A DNA stretch of 64,000 nt from assembly GCF_001422365.1 (NCBI RefSeq), contig NZ_LMMT01000040.1, positions 447,569 through 511,568 of the forward strand, read 5' to 3'. Each line of letters starts with the position of its first letter. Position 1 is the stretch's first letter. Below, piece by piece: positions 40,796 to 49,293 of this stretch. The DNA comes from Pseudorhodoferax sp. Leaf265. Its GTDB lineage: Bacteria > Pseudomonadota > Gammaproteobacteria > Burkholderiales > Burkholderiaceae_C. The notes below the pieces were generated by a model. That model saw only the letters and a program-made list of their open reading frames with translations. It did not search any database and was not told the DNA's origin. The position numbers and the translations under genes were made by a program.

Positions 40796-41574
40796 AAGTC
40801 CCGCACCTCATCGGTCGTGTAGACCTTGCCGTTGCGCGACGCATGCCACGCGCGCGTTGTGGGCAGCAGGGCCGACGTCCACAACAGGCCGGTCTTCAGC
40901 CCCAGCTCGGCCTCGGCGTAGTCGGCCTCGGCCTGGCGCGCCTCGCGCAGCGTGTTGGTGATGTCGGTCTGCGCGTAGAGCGCGGCGCGCGCGCGGCCCA
41001 CGCCCAGGCGCTCCATGATCTCGGTCCGCACGGCCTTCGGGTTCTTGCCGTCCACCACGGCGCGGCCGATGATCTGGGCCAGCTCGGTCTTCTGAGCGAC
41101 AGCCAGGCCCGTCCAGTACTCGTAGCTGCGCACCTGCGCCATGCCCAGGCGGGTTTTGTAAGGCGTGCTGTAGATGATCTGCTCGAGCGACCGGCTGGCC
41201 GCGTAGGAGGCCGACAGGTTGGCCAGGTTGGCAGCGCTCTGCGCTGCGCCGAGCTGCGCGGCCTGTTGGTCGTAGGCGCCCCACCAGAAGCTGTAGGCCG
41301 GGTCGCGGCCGGATGCGATCCAGCGCTCGACGGCCGCCAGCAGTTCGGCCGAGATGGCCTGCATCTGCTCCGGCGTGAGGCCGTACAGCGTGATGTCGCC
41401 GACGTCGTTGGCGGCGTAGATCGGCACGCGCGAGAAGATGGCCAGGACATCCACCTGCAGGCCTCGGAAGCGGGCGTTGATGTCCGCCACCGCACGGTGC
41501 AGGATGCCGGCGGCGCCGGTGCGGTCCCGCGTCGTGCCGGGAACGATCGGGTTCGGCGTGCGGACCGGCGTCAC
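40648..41574 (-). CDS. Phage minor head / Mu gpF-like head morphogenesis protein
   Basis: The 308 aa product has the conserved C-terminal domain with YAQTDITNTLREARQAEAD, RAWHASRNGKVYTTDEV and a Cys/His cluster (RFRCHCAQTECLLD). It acts early in prohead assembly at the portal vertex. The start is GTG at 41574, overlapping the upstream stop (GTGA). Confidence 0.82.
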   Translation of the reverse strand: MTPVRTPNPIVPGTTRDRTGAAGILHRAVADINARFRGLQVDVLAIFSRVPIYAANDVGDITLYGLTPEQMQAISAELLAAVERWIASGRDPAYSFWWGAYDQQAAQLGAAQSAANLANLSASYAASRSLEQIIYSTPYKTRLGMAQVRSYEYWTGLAVAQKTELAQIIGRAVVDGKNPKAVRTEIMERLGVGRARAALYAQTDITNTLREARQAEADYAEAELGLKTGLLWTSALLPTTRAWHASRNGKVYTTDEVRDFYSKNGNRFRCHCAQTECLLDAEGKPILTKKLKSTMANELAAWKRANPE

Positions 41575-41813
41575 GCCCAGAACCGCGCCGGCAGGTCGAC
41601 GCGGACCGCGCCGGAGACCTGCTCGCGCACGACCTCCGTGCGGTCTTCGTTGAGGAAGAATCTTCCCGCCGCGTCCCTGCAGTAGCGGACGATGTAACCC
41701 CGCTCCTCGTCGGCCGTGAGCACGCCGGTTTGCTCGACACCGTCGAGCAGCACACGCGAGCCTCTGCATCGCGAATTGAACGCAGGGTGCGACTTGTCCC
41801 GACTGATCCTCAT
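41571..41813 (-). CDS. Small unknown protein between portal and minor head genes
   Basis: The 80 aa protein has the pattern SRVLLDGVEQTGVLTADEER and GRFFLNEDRTEVVREQVSG, a beta-rich small fold common at this site in phages with DUF1073 portals. It is coupled by 4-bp overlaps to both neighbours. The function is unknown. Confidence 0.65.
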   Translation of the reverse strand: MRISRDKSHPAFNSRCRGSRVLLDGVEQTGVLTADEERGYIVRYCRDAAGRFFLNEDRTEVVREQVSGAVRVDLPARFWA

Positions 41814-43213
41814 GGCGCGGCGCCCTTCTGCGCTTTGGCCTGGCGCTGGGCGTCCGGGTCAGCTTGCGCGTCTTCCTCGGGGTCGCCCTCTTCCGGCATG
41901 CCGTCATCGGCGCGCGGCTCGTACTCCACGATGGCGCGCAGTTCGTTGGCGTCGAACAGCGGCTCGGTCAGCCCAGCCTGGAAGGCCTTCTGCATGGAGG
42001 ACGTGGCCTTCTCCAGGATCTCCTGTTTGTCCTTGTCGCTGGGGGCATTGACGGCCGGCCACTCGATCTCGAACTCGCCCTTCTCGATGATCCCAGCCGC
42101 CTGCATGCGCGCGACGAACTCGGTCAGCATGGGCGTCAGCTCGTTCTTCTGCCGCGCGGTGCACCGGGCGGCCATGTCTTCCTTGTCCTCGTCGCTAGCC
42201 AGGCGCCCAGTCTGCTGGCCGAACAGGATCGTGAACGGGATCTGGACCGAGGCCGCGAACGAGCACGCGGCCACCTCGAACGCCCCGCGCGGGTCGCTGA
42301 TCGACGTCTGCAGCGTGTTGGCCTTGCCGCCCTGGATGACGATGCTGCTGTCCTGGTTGCGGTTCAGCTCGCGCGTCTGGTCGCTGTGCACCTGCCGGAC
42401 GGTCTTGGCCGGCGTGCCGTCGGCGCCGGGCTGGGCGATGGTGGAGACTGCCGCGTCCTTCTCGTACTCGAAAACCAGCGTGCGGGCCGAGTTCTTCAGG
42501 AAGCTCTCGGCCGAGCCGCCCGTGATCTTCTCCAGGTCGACCAGGTCGTTGAAGCCGGCCTGCAGCAGCGGCACGCCGTCGAACATGTCGCCCGCGCTGC
42601 CCTCGGCCAGGATCTGCACGCGGCTTGGGTGCACATCCGCCCACTCGTCCGGCCGGCCCTGCGTATCGATGGCCAGATTACTAGGGCTGCGCATCCGGTA
42701 CTGGAACATGGCCGGCTGGCCGAAGTTCTCCTGGTTCGGATCGTTGTGCCACTGCGTGACCTTGATCTGGTCCTCGTACAGCGGGACGATGTTGACAAGG
42801 CGCTGCGCCGTCTCCATGGGCTCACGCAGCGCCTTCCCGTCGCCGACACGGTAGATCAGCGCGGCGTAGCGCCCGACCATGTTGCGGCGGTCCAGATCCT
42901 TGAACTTCTTCCAGGCCAGGATGCCGTCCAGCAGCTTCTTGACGCCGACTTCCCACGGCGTCTCCTCGTCGCTGGTCGGCGACTTGATGCGAGGGTTGCC
43001 CTGCCAGCACTTGTCGAGCAGCCGGTGCACGGCGCCGTGGCCGGGGCCGCCGCGCGAGTAGGCCTGCAGGTACTGCGGAAAGCTAATGTGCTCGGGGTAA
43101 CCGTACTGCGCCCAGGCCGTCGGGCGCTTGGCGTCCAGTGCGCCGAAGGCCCGAGCGAAGTCCTCGCGGGCGCGGGCTAGTTCGTAGGTGTTGACGGCGA
43201 GCTGATCGGGCAT
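41810..43213 (-). CDS. Portal protein (DUF1073 type)
   Basis: The 467 aa protein has NMVGRYAALIYRVGDGKALREP near residue 97 and later FTILFGQQTGRLASDEDKED, hallmarks of DUF1073 portals. It forms the ring through which DNA is packaged. ATG 43213 lies just downstream of a motif copy that also carries the stop of the preceding gene. Confidence 0.85.
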   Translation of the reverse strand: MPDQLAVNTYELARAREDFARAFGALDAKRPTAWAQYGYPEHISFPQYLQAYSRGGPGHGAVHRLLDKCWQGNPRIKSPTSDEETPWEVGVKKLLDGILAWKKFKDLDRRNMVGRYAALIYRVGDGKALREPMETAQRLVNIVPLYEDQIKVTQWHNDPNQENFGQPAMFQYRMRSPSNLAIDTQGRPDEWADVHPSRVQILAEGSAGDMFDGVPLLQAGFNDLVDLEKITGGSAESFLKNSARTLVFEYEKDAAVSTIAQPGADGTPAKTVRQVHSDQTRELNRNQDSSIVIQGGKANTLQTSISDPRGAFEVAACSFAASVQIPFTILFGQQTGRLASDEDKEDMAARCTARQKNELTPMLTEFVARMQAAGIIEKGEFEIEWPAVNAPSDKDKQEILEKATSSMQKAFQAGLTEPLFDANELRAIVEYEPRADDGMPEEGDPEEDAQADPDAQRQAKAQKGAAP

Positions 43214-43219
43214 GCGCCC

Positions 43220-43230
43220 ATGCTAGGGAG
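43220..43230 (+). repeat. Dispersed motif ATGCTAGGGAG
   Basis: Copy between the portal start and the end of the abortive-infection-like gene, whose TAG stop is in the motif. Confidence 0.7.
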
Positions 43231-43864
43231 CATGCCCCTCAGACGGCTTCTGCTTCTCGTCTTCCTTCTGCTTTGCAAATTCCGGGGCCAGAGTTTTTAG
43301 AAAGTCAAAGTAGAAAACCTGCTGATCGTGCGCCTCTATCAGTCGGGCTTGAGTGAGTTGGTAATCCCGACGCAGCTGCGCCTGCTTTTTCTCCAAATAG
43401 GTCTGCTCACCCCTCATGGCTGCCCCTAGCACGTTCTCCCGTGGCTCGCTAGCTTGGAGTTGCTGAGTTCTCTCCATCGCGCCACGAATTCTGTCCAGGT
43501 TCGTATCCAACACATTCATCCGCACAGTCAACACCTGAAGCATTGCTGTCACGGCACCAATCTGGACTTGAGTTGACTGGGCGGTAGCTGAAGAATCCAG
43601 CGCCGTTTTAGTTGCCGACAGTTCTTCGCGCTGGGCGATTACCCCTTTACGCAGCCAGACGAATGCCAAGAGGGCAATAACGGGATTAAGCAGGCCGCCT
43701 ATGAAGTCTCCAAACTGCCCATTCACCTCGATTGAGGTTTGAAACGCTTCAGGCAAAAACTTCGAGATTGGCACGAATAGCACCCCTCCGAGAGCGAAGC
43801 CCAATGCGATGCACAGCGCAGCCGTTGAGAAATCCTTCGCCTCTTTTTCTTCTTTCTTGTCCAT
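43223..43864 (-). CDS. Putative phage abortive infection membrane protein (putAbiC-like)
   Basis: The 213 aa protein has two N-terminal membrane helices (about 14-37 and 51-72). The second begins with FGDFIGGLLNPVIALLAF, a signature of the putative phage abortive infection group (PF16872). A long cytosolic coiled coil follows (75-190). Its base composition is clearly richer in A and T than the terminase and portal genes on either side. It is likely cargo that protects the lysogen from other phages; function is by family resemblance. Confidence 0.68.
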   Translation of the reverse strand: MDKKEEKEAKDFSTAALCIALGFALGGVLFVPISKFLPEAFQTSIEVNGQFGDFIGGLLNPVIALLAFVWLRKGVIAQREELSATKTALDSSATAQSTQVQIGAVTAMLQVLTVRMNVLDTNLDRIRGAMERTQQLQASEPRENVLGAAMRGEQTYLEKKQAQLRRDYQLTQARLIEAHDQQVFYFDFLKTLAPEFAKQKEDEKQKPSEGHAP

Positions 43865-43872
43865 CTTCCGAC

Positions 43873-45291
43873 CTATGTGAATATGCCGGCCGAAGTATGC
43901 AGCAGCTGGTTGAACGAGCGCGACGCCGCGTCCACCTGGTCGTCATAGCTGCCATTCGGGAACAGTCGGCACTCCTCCTTGAACGGGTCGTTCCATGCGC
44001 CCTTCACGATCAGCACGTTGCCGGCGTTGATCTGGCTTGCCAGCGGTGTCGCGCGCGTGACCTTGTCGCCGGTCTCGGGGCTGAAGTGCACGGCGTGCCC
44101 GGCCAGCAGTTGCGCAAAGGCCAGCACCTGACTCTTGCCGGCCTGGCCAGGGTCTTGCGGCAGTGACTGCTTCACGCGGCCGCGGCCGTCGTTGTCGGCC
44201 GTGGTCTTGATCAGCGTGTCGCGCTTGTTGGTCTCGAACTGTTCGCGCACCATTCCAGCGATGACGTAGCGGCCATCAGCCAGGCGGCCCATGCGCGCGC
44301 CTGCGGTGAAGTCGCCCTTAGCTGAGGCGCCCAAGTCCCAGCCCCGGCACCACTCGACCACGTTGTGCGGCACGGCGTCGACCTCGACCAGCATGTCCGG
44401 CTTGATCACCCCACCCTCGGGCGGCGCGGGCAGCTGCCGGTACTGGCCGGCGAACACGTACGGCGCGGCCCTCTCCATGCGGCGAAGGTCTTCGGCGCTG
44501 TGCTTCTCGGGCCACAGCGGCGTGTCGTCGTCGTTCCAGGCGGACAGCCGCAGGTTCTCCCAGACTTCGCCATTGCCGCCAGCCACCGCTGGCCCCGTCC
44601 CATCCTTGCCGCGGTCGCCCAGCAGCCAGCCGGCCAAGTCCTTCTCGTGCAGCCGCTGCATGATGACGATGATGGGCGTGTCCGGGCTGTTCTTGCGGCT
44701 CTCCAGGGTGTTCTGGAACCAGTCGATCACGCCCTGGCGGATCACATCCGAGCTGGCCTCGTCGGCCTTGTGCGGGTCGTCGATGACGATGGCGCCGCCG
44801 AACCCCTCGCGGTGCTTCCCGGCGCCGAACCCCGTGATCGTTCCGCCCGTGCCCGTGGCGTACAGCACGCCGCCCTTGGTGGACTTCCAGTGGTGTTGCG
44901 CGTCGCTGGCCAACTGCAGGCCAGGGAAGATGCCGCCGAACGCCTCGTGCTGCACCACGCCACGCACCGCAGTGCTGTTGTTGACCGCCAGCGCGCCGGA
45001 GTAGCTGGTGTGGATGAACTCGCAGTCGGGCACCTTGCCCATGCACCAGGCGATGAAGTTCACGACCGCCAGCTCGGTCTTGGAGTACCGCGGCGGGATG
45101 TTGATGATCAGCCGCTTGCACTCGCCCCGGTAGACCCGCATCAGCGCGTCGCAGATCAGCTTGTGATGCCGCGCGCGCTGCCAGGTGAAGCCCTTGCGCT
45201 GCAGGAACATCCAGCGGCTGAAGAAGTACAGATCCTGGCGCGCCATCTCCTGGGCGGCCAGGGCCTCGCCGGCTGTGAACTCCCGCCTCAC
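43873..45291 (-). CDS. terL: Terminase large subunit
   Basis: This is the packaging ATPase and nuclease of 472 aa. The P-loop-like PPRYSKTE (66-73) and the Walker B AIVIDDPHKADE are present. The C-terminal RNase-H-type nuclease has GWDLGASAKGD and YDDQVDA. The start is GTG at 45291, overlapping the small terminase stop by 4 bp. Confidence 0.93.
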   Translation of the reverse strand: MRREFTAGEALAAQEMARQDLYFFSRWMFLQRKGFTWQRARHHKLICDALMRVYRGECKRLIINIPPRYSKTELAVVNFIAWCMGKVPDCEFIHTSYSGALAVNNSTAVRGVVQHEAFGGIFPGLQLASDAQHHWKSTKGGVLYATGTGGTITGFGAGKHREGFGGAIVIDDPHKADEASSDVIRQGVIDWFQNTLESRKNSPDTPIIVIMQRLHEKDLAGWLLGDRGKDGTGPAVAGGNGEVWENLRLSAWNDDDTPLWPEKHSAEDLRRMERAAPYVFAGQYRQLPAPPEGGVIKPDMLVEVDAVPHNVVEWCRGWDLGASAKGDFTAGARMGRLADGRYVIAGMVREQFETNKRDTLIKTTADNDGRGRVKQSLPQDPGQAGKSQVLAFAQLLAGHAVHFSPETGDKVTRATPLASQINAGNVLIVKGAWNDPFKEECRLFPNGSYDDQVDAASRSFNQLLHTSAGIFT

Positions 45292-45755
45292 ACTTCCGCG
45301 GCGATGCGGCGCGCCGCCTCCGCGAACTCCTCAGAGGACAGGTTCGCCTGCTGGATCGGGCCGCCGCCCTTGCCGGTCAGCTCGCGCCGGTTGGTCAGCA
45401 CGCCGCCGCATTCCTTTGCCGCCTGCTCGAGCAGCTGCGCCACCATGGCCGTGTTGCCCCGCATCTTGGCCCGCTCGAACTCCCGCTGGAGGGCACGCAG
45501 GCGCACGGCCTGCTGTGCGATCGGGATGGTCGAGACGTCGGCCAGGAACGCCTTGCGGGTCTGGTCGAACACGTCGCGCAGCTTCCTGGCCATCCCCTTA
45601 CAGGATCCCTTCGTGGGGTCGTATCCAGCCACCTGCTGGCGAGTGATGACCACCCCGAACTGCTCCTTTACGGCCTCGGCCACTTCGGACGGCGTGTCGT
45701 AGCAGGCCAGCGCCTGGACGATCGCCAGCTTCATCGGTTCAGTGAGTTTTGCCAT
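45288..45755 (-). CDS. Terminase small subunit (DUF2280-like)
   Basis: The 155 aa DNA-binding protein has an N-terminal helix-turn-helix (residues 8-45, TPSEVAEAVKEQFGVVITRQ), then a basic helical body. It recognises the packaging start site and hands DNA to TerL. The cos or pac site was not located. Confidence 0.8.
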   Translation of the reverse strand: MAKLTEPMKLAIVQALACYDTPSEVAEAVKEQFGVVITRQQVAGYDPTKGSCKGMARKLRDVFDQTRKAFLADVSTIPIAQQAVRLRALQREFERAKMRGNTAMVAQLLEQAAKECGGVLTNRRELTGKGGGPIQQANLSSEEFAEAARRIAAEV

Positions 45756-45773
45756 GTATGGGGCCTGTCGGGA

Positions 45774-46424
45774 TTACGCAACACGCAGGAGGCAGGTGCC
45801 GCAGGCCTGGGCGATGCGGATGGGCGCAACCTCTGGCGACTTCTGGGCGGCCCGGATCATCTGGGCGAGGTTGCCGTCGGGCGAGCCCACGCCGTAGCGC
45901 CGGACCACGCCGGTGAACTCCTCCACGTCGTGGCCGCGGATCTCGATCTTGGGGTCGCCCTCCTTGGTGAAGCTCGGCGCGCCGAACGGGTCAGCCTTGT
46001 GCGAGAGGTGGTAAAGCTCGTGCTCGACCAGCGCGCAGAACTCGACGTCGGTGCACGTGGCGCAGTAGCGGGCGTCCAGCGTGATGAGGAAGGCGGGCAC
46101 CTCGCCGAACCATGCGCGCATCTGCTGCTCCTGCCGGCCCTTCTGCCAGGCTCCGCAGCGGAAGGCGACCTGCTCGGCCTGGCCGATGACCGTGCGTCCC
46201 TGCTTGATGAAGCCGCTGCTGGCCCACAGCACCTGTAGGCCGCAGTCCTCCAGGTGCATGTGGTCTGGGTTGTGGATGCGGCCGTCCTCGGCGATCACCT
46301 CGGCCTGGATCCACTCCAGCACCTCGGGCGCCGGAGCGAAGGCGGCGTACTCGCCCTCGAACAGCTCGGCGGGCGGTAGGGGCCGGCCCGGCAATGCCTT
46401 GGCGGCCTCACGCTTCATCGTCAT
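45774..46424 (-). CDS. Putative phage metallopeptidase
   Basis: The 216 aa protein carries HELYHLSH (residues 135-142), an HExxH zinc motif, in a context (LVEHELYHL, then EIRGHDVEEF) known from phage putative metallopeptidase families next to the terminase. The cellular target is unknown. A Cys pair (CATC) and C-terminal CGTC are additional. Confidence 0.72.
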   Translation of the reverse strand: MTMKREAAKALPGRPLPPAELFEGEYAAFAPAPEVLEWIQAEVIAEDGRIHNPDHMHLEDCGLQVLWASSGFIKQGRTVIGQAEQVAFRCGAWQKGRQEQQMRAWFGEVPAFLITLDARYCATCTDVEFCALVEHELYHLSHKADPFGAPSFTKEGDPKIEIRGHDVEEFTGVVRRYGVGSPDGNLAQMIRAAQKSPEVAPIRIAQACGTCLLRVA

Positions 46425-47007
46425 CCCCGATCAGGTTGCGGAGCTTCTTGCTCTTGGTGCGCGCGCCCTTGGTGGGCCGCGGCGGGCGCTGGCGCTGGCG
46501 CCGCTCGACCTCGCGCTGGTGGTCGGCCTGCGTCCACCGGATCGGGTACGCCGCGCCGGCAACCCTGGTGACGCCCGATGCTACGGACAGGTGCGCGTAG
46601 CAGGCGCTGATCGGCTCCTCGTTCTTGGGCGCGCGCACGCGGATCGGGCGGTCTGCCAGCTGGAAGATGGAGGCCGGGGACTTGGCGGCGGCGGGCGGGA
46701 TGGGCAGGCCGTCGGCCGCGACCAGCGTGCGGATGACCGGGCTGTCGAAGTCGTCGGCATCCTCTGGCGCCTGGATGGGCGACACGGCTTGGGCGTTCGG
46801 TTCTTGCATGCGGGCTCCCTCTTGCTGGACTACGACCACCTCTGGCGCGGCGGGCGGCGTGCTTTCGGCTGCGCCCGAGGCGTTGGCTTTGCCGATCCGG
46901 CGCAGCAGGCGGTCGACCGCCCGCTGGATGACCATGGCTTCGATGCCGCGGCCGGCTCTGCGCAGCTCGTCGCGCATGGCGCGGAGTTCGATGACGGCGG
47001 CGTTCAA
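46408..47007 (-). CDS. Unknown phage protein with basic C-terminus
   Basis: The 199 aa protein has an N-terminal helix (AVIELRAMRDELRRAG), a disordered Pro/Ala middle and a very basic end (RQRQRPPRPTKGARTKSKK). It may bind nucleic acid. It overlaps neighbours at both ends (17 and 4 bp). A partial dispersed motif copy lies in it at 46578-46587. Confidence 0.5.
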   Translation of the reverse strand: MNAAVIELRAMRDELRRAGRGIEAMVIQRAVDRLLRRIGKANASGAAESTPPAAPEVVVVQQEGARMQEPNAQAVSPIQAPEDADDFDSPVIRTLVAADGLPIPPAAAKSPASIFQLADRPIRVRAPKNEEPISACYAHLSVASGVTRVAGAAYPIRWTQADHQREVERRQRQRPPRPTKGARTKSKKLRNLIGDDDEA

Positions 47008-47549
47008 GGCGCGGCCTCCAGGTCAAACACCGGCGTCGCGTTCAGCCGGTCCAGTGCCCACTGCGCGGCACGGCGGGCGCGCTCCGGCTCGGCCTTGCTG
47101 GTGGCGATGTAGCGCCAGTGGTCGACCTGGCGGATGTGGGCGGTCAGGAAGCGGGCGCGCTTGGTCTCGCGCGGCGCGCCGGACTGGTCGTACCAGGTGT
47201 GGCAGGCGCGGCAGCCCCACACGCTGTACTGGTCCGGGCGCCTCTGGCTGGTGCCCTTGCCCTGGTTCTGGTGGCAGGCCACCGTGGTGCTGGTGTCCTC
47301 ACGCATGCCGTGGCAGTCCGGGACGGCGATCAGCAGGCACGGGCGGCCCTGGGCCATCTCCAGTAGCGCCGGGTTGCGTGCCGGCACGTCCTTGGCGGCA
47401 GGGGTCAGCTGGGCTGGGCCCATGCTGGCCGCTCTGCCCTGCGTGGCCACGAGTGCAGCACGGAGCCCATCCTTGCGGCGCTGCTTCTCAGCGTCGTGCT
47501 CGTCGCGGCGGCGCTGCTCGCGCTTGCTGGGGTTGCGGGCCGCGAGCAT
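47004..47549 (-). CDS. YbcO-like nuclease (DUF1364)
   Basis: The 181 aa protein has the core RPCLLIAVPDCHG, TVACHQNQGKGT and WGCRACHTWYDQ, the Cys/His cluster of DUF1364 (YbcO) recombination nucleases of the lambda nin region. The N-terminus is a charged helix. ATG 47549 shares a base with the previous stop. Confidence 0.75.
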   Translation of the reverse strand: MLAARNPSKREQRRRDEHDAEKQRRKDGLRAALVATQGRAASMGPAQLTPAAKDVPARNPALLEMAQGRPCLLIAVPDCHGMREDTSTTVACHQNQGKGTSQRRPDQYSVWGCRACHTWYDQSGAPRETKRARFLTAHIRQVDHWRYIATSKAEPERARRAAQWALDRLNATPVFDLEAAP

Positions 47550-48001
47550 CAGGCCCAGCCCTCAACAATGTGGTCCAGCAACCGCTCGGCCGTCTCGCGC
47601 GGCATGGTGGCCAGGATGTGCTGCAGCACGCCGTCGATGGCCTGGCTGTACCAGGAGTCGAAGTCCTCCTGGCCCATCGCCTCGTAGCTGATGGACTTGG
47701 GGATCTGGACGATCTCGCCGGTCTTCGGATCGACCATGAGGTCGAAGTGGCCCGTGACCAGCTTGACGGCGATCAGCGCCTTCTCGACGGTCGGGTAGAC
47801 CTCGCTGTTCTCGGCCACCAGTTGCAGCAGCGCCATCAGCTTGCGGTGGTGCTTGCCGTTGCGCGGGCTGGACCACTCGAAGCGGAGCCACTTGCCCGGC
47901 TGCATCGTCTCCAGCTTGCGGCGGAATTTGGCCCAGGCGTCCTGGTCGAGCTGCGTACTGCCGCGCAGGCCCTTCGGAGTCTTGATGAGGATGGCCTTCA
48001 T
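47549..48001 (-). CDS. DUF1367 family phage protein
   Basis: The 150 aa protein has the DUF1367 pattern: a central RNGKHHRKLMALLQLVAENS and later VKLVTGHFDLMVDPKTGE, with PKSISYEAMGQEDFDSWY. It is found beside nin-type recombination genes. Biochemical role unknown. Confidence 0.78.
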   Translation of the reverse strand: MKAILIKTPKGLRGSTQLDQDAWAKFRRKLETMQPGKWLRFEWSSPRNGKHHRKLMALLQLVAENSEVYPTVEKALIAVKLVTGHFDLMVDPKTGEIVQIPKSISYEAMGQEDFDSWYSQAIDGVLQHILATMPRETAERLLDHIVEGWA

Positions 48002-48186
48002 GACCGCTTGGCCTCCAACTTGGCCCGGAGCTTTTCGCTGGCATAGGCGTTCAGCCAGAACTGGCGCTGCCAGGATCCTCGGTCGTGGCTGCAGGCCTTC
48101 TCGACGGCATCGCCCATCTTGGCCGCGCGCGTTGCGTCCAACACGATGGTGCGCTCCTCGTACTTCGGATCCAGCAGGACTTTCAT
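47998..48186 (-). CDS. Small unknown phage protein
   Basis: This is a 62 aa basic protein (MKVLLDPKYEERTIVLDATR, then KLEAKRS at the end). It is coupled to both neighbours by 4-bp overlaps. No family is recognised. Confidence 0.5.
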   Translation of the reverse strand: MKVLLDPKYEERTIVLDATRAAKMGDAVEKACSHDRGSWQRQFWLNAYASEKLRAKLEAKRS

Positions 48187-48542
48187 GCGGTCACCTCGAT
48201 CTCGATAGCCCATTCGCCCTTTTCGCCCGGGCGCTGGGCGTACTTCCATTGAATGGACGCGTCGGCGTCGTCGCGGCCGAGCCAGGCGGCCACGGCATCG
48301 ACCGGCGCCTTGAGCGCGCCCCGCAGGTTGTCGTGCTCGTCGAGAGGAACCCAACGGCCAGTGGCGCCGGGCGGCGACACGCGACGCAGCAGCACCGTTA
48401 CCGGGCCGACCGGGGCCTTGTGGCGGCGCATGAGCCAGCCGACAGCGCTGCGCTCGGCCTTCACGCGGCGTGCGCGCGCCATGTGGTGCTCGCGCGCGTT
48501 CTGGCCGTTGGTCGTGCGCAGTGGGATGGAGACGGTCAGCAT
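48183..48542 (-). CDS. RusA-like protein (possible Holliday junction endonuclease)
   Basis: The 119 aa product has LDEHDNLRGALKAPVDAVAA followed by WLGRDDAD. This resembles the D-x-DN-x2-K...DA...DD arrangement of RusA-type resolvases, and the nin-like location fits. The match is from motif spacing only, so activity is not certain. A good ribosome site (GGAGG) precedes ATG 48542. Confidence 0.5.
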   Translation of the reverse strand: MLTVSIPLRTTNGQNAREHHMARARRVKAERSAVGWLMRRHKAPVGPVTVLLRRVSPPGATGRWVPLDEHDNLRGALKAPVDAVAAWLGRDDADASIQWKYAQRPGEKGEWAIEIEVTA

Positions 48543-48555
48543 GCGGCCTCCGCGA

Positions 48556-48816
48556 TCAGGCCTCGCACGAGGCCGTGCCAGATTTCGTCGCTGCTGAGCG
48601 GCGTCTCGTCAATGTCTGGCCGACGCACGCAAGCACGTCCGCCCGAGAAGGCGAACCCGTCACCCTCGCGATGGCCGCAAGCATGGCTTCGGCAAGGTTC
48701 TTGTCCGGGTGCGTGCTGAGCACGAGGCGCGTGCAGCACTCCAGGCACTGCATCCGGCACGAGCCGCACAGCGGCTTGTGTGCGACAAGCTCGCAGGCTG
48801 GGCATGGCGGCGGCAC
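48556..48816 (-). CDS. Small zinc-ribbon-like protein
   Basis: The 86 aa product starts at GTG 48816 right after the upstream stop (TGAGTG). The N-terminus has PCPACELVAHKPLCGSCRMQ and CLECC, several Cys pairs fitting zinc binding, and the rest is helical and basic. It may aid DNA replication or transcription; unknown. Confidence 0.55.
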   Translation of the reverse strand: MPPPCPACELVAHKPLCGSCRMQCLECCTRLVLSTHPDKNLAEAMLAAIARVTGSPSRADVLACVGQTLTRRRSAATKSGTASCEA

Positions 48817-49293
48817 TCAAGCGACCTCCGGCTGCAGGTGCGAGCGCACGGCATCCTGAGCGCACTTGAGCGTGTACGGAAGGATCTTGTCGCCCTGTGC
48901 ATGGCGGCCCAGGATGCGGTGCGCCCATTGCTTGTGGTAGCCGGCGCTGCTGGACTCGGCGGGCTTGCGCAGATGCCCCATCTTCGCCAACTCGGCCTTC
49001 ACGCGCTCCGGGTCGGCCTTGGGCATCGGCAGCTGCGGCGTCTCGGCCGCGGGCGCCTGGCGGCACAAGCGCTTGAACGCAGGCGCGCTCGGCGGGCGGT
49101 CTGGCAGGTTGTCCAGCGCCCAGGCGATGCGGGTCATGGCTTCATGCGAACGGCCGAATTCCGCGAGTTCGTGCGCCCAGGCCGACTTCACGTCGTTCAA
49201 CGGCGAGTTGCCAAGTTCGCGATCCCAGGCGGCCATGTAGACGCCGGACAGCCGCTGGAAAAGATGGTCGATGGCCTTGTTAGGCAGGGACAT
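48817..49293 (-). CDS. Replication protein P-like
   Basis: The 158 aa helical protein (KAIDHLFQRLSGVYMAAWDR, then ALDNLPDRPPSAPAFKRLC) resembles phage helicase-loader proteins of the lambda P type. It follows and overlaps by 14 bp an O-like initiator, the usual pair. Confidence 0.68.
   Translation of the reverse strand: MSLPNKAIDHLFQRLSGVYMAAWDRELGNSPLNDVKSAWAHELAEFGRSHEAMTRIAWALDNLPDRPPSAPAFKRLCRQAPAAETPQLPMPKADPERVKAELAKMGHLRKPAESSSAGYHKQWAHRILGRHAQGDKILPYTLKCAQDAVRSHLQPEVA

Noticed and set aside
45755-45774. cos or pac site next to the terminase
   Set aside because: The gap is only 18 bp and no diagnostic repeats were found; the site could be anywhere in the prophage.
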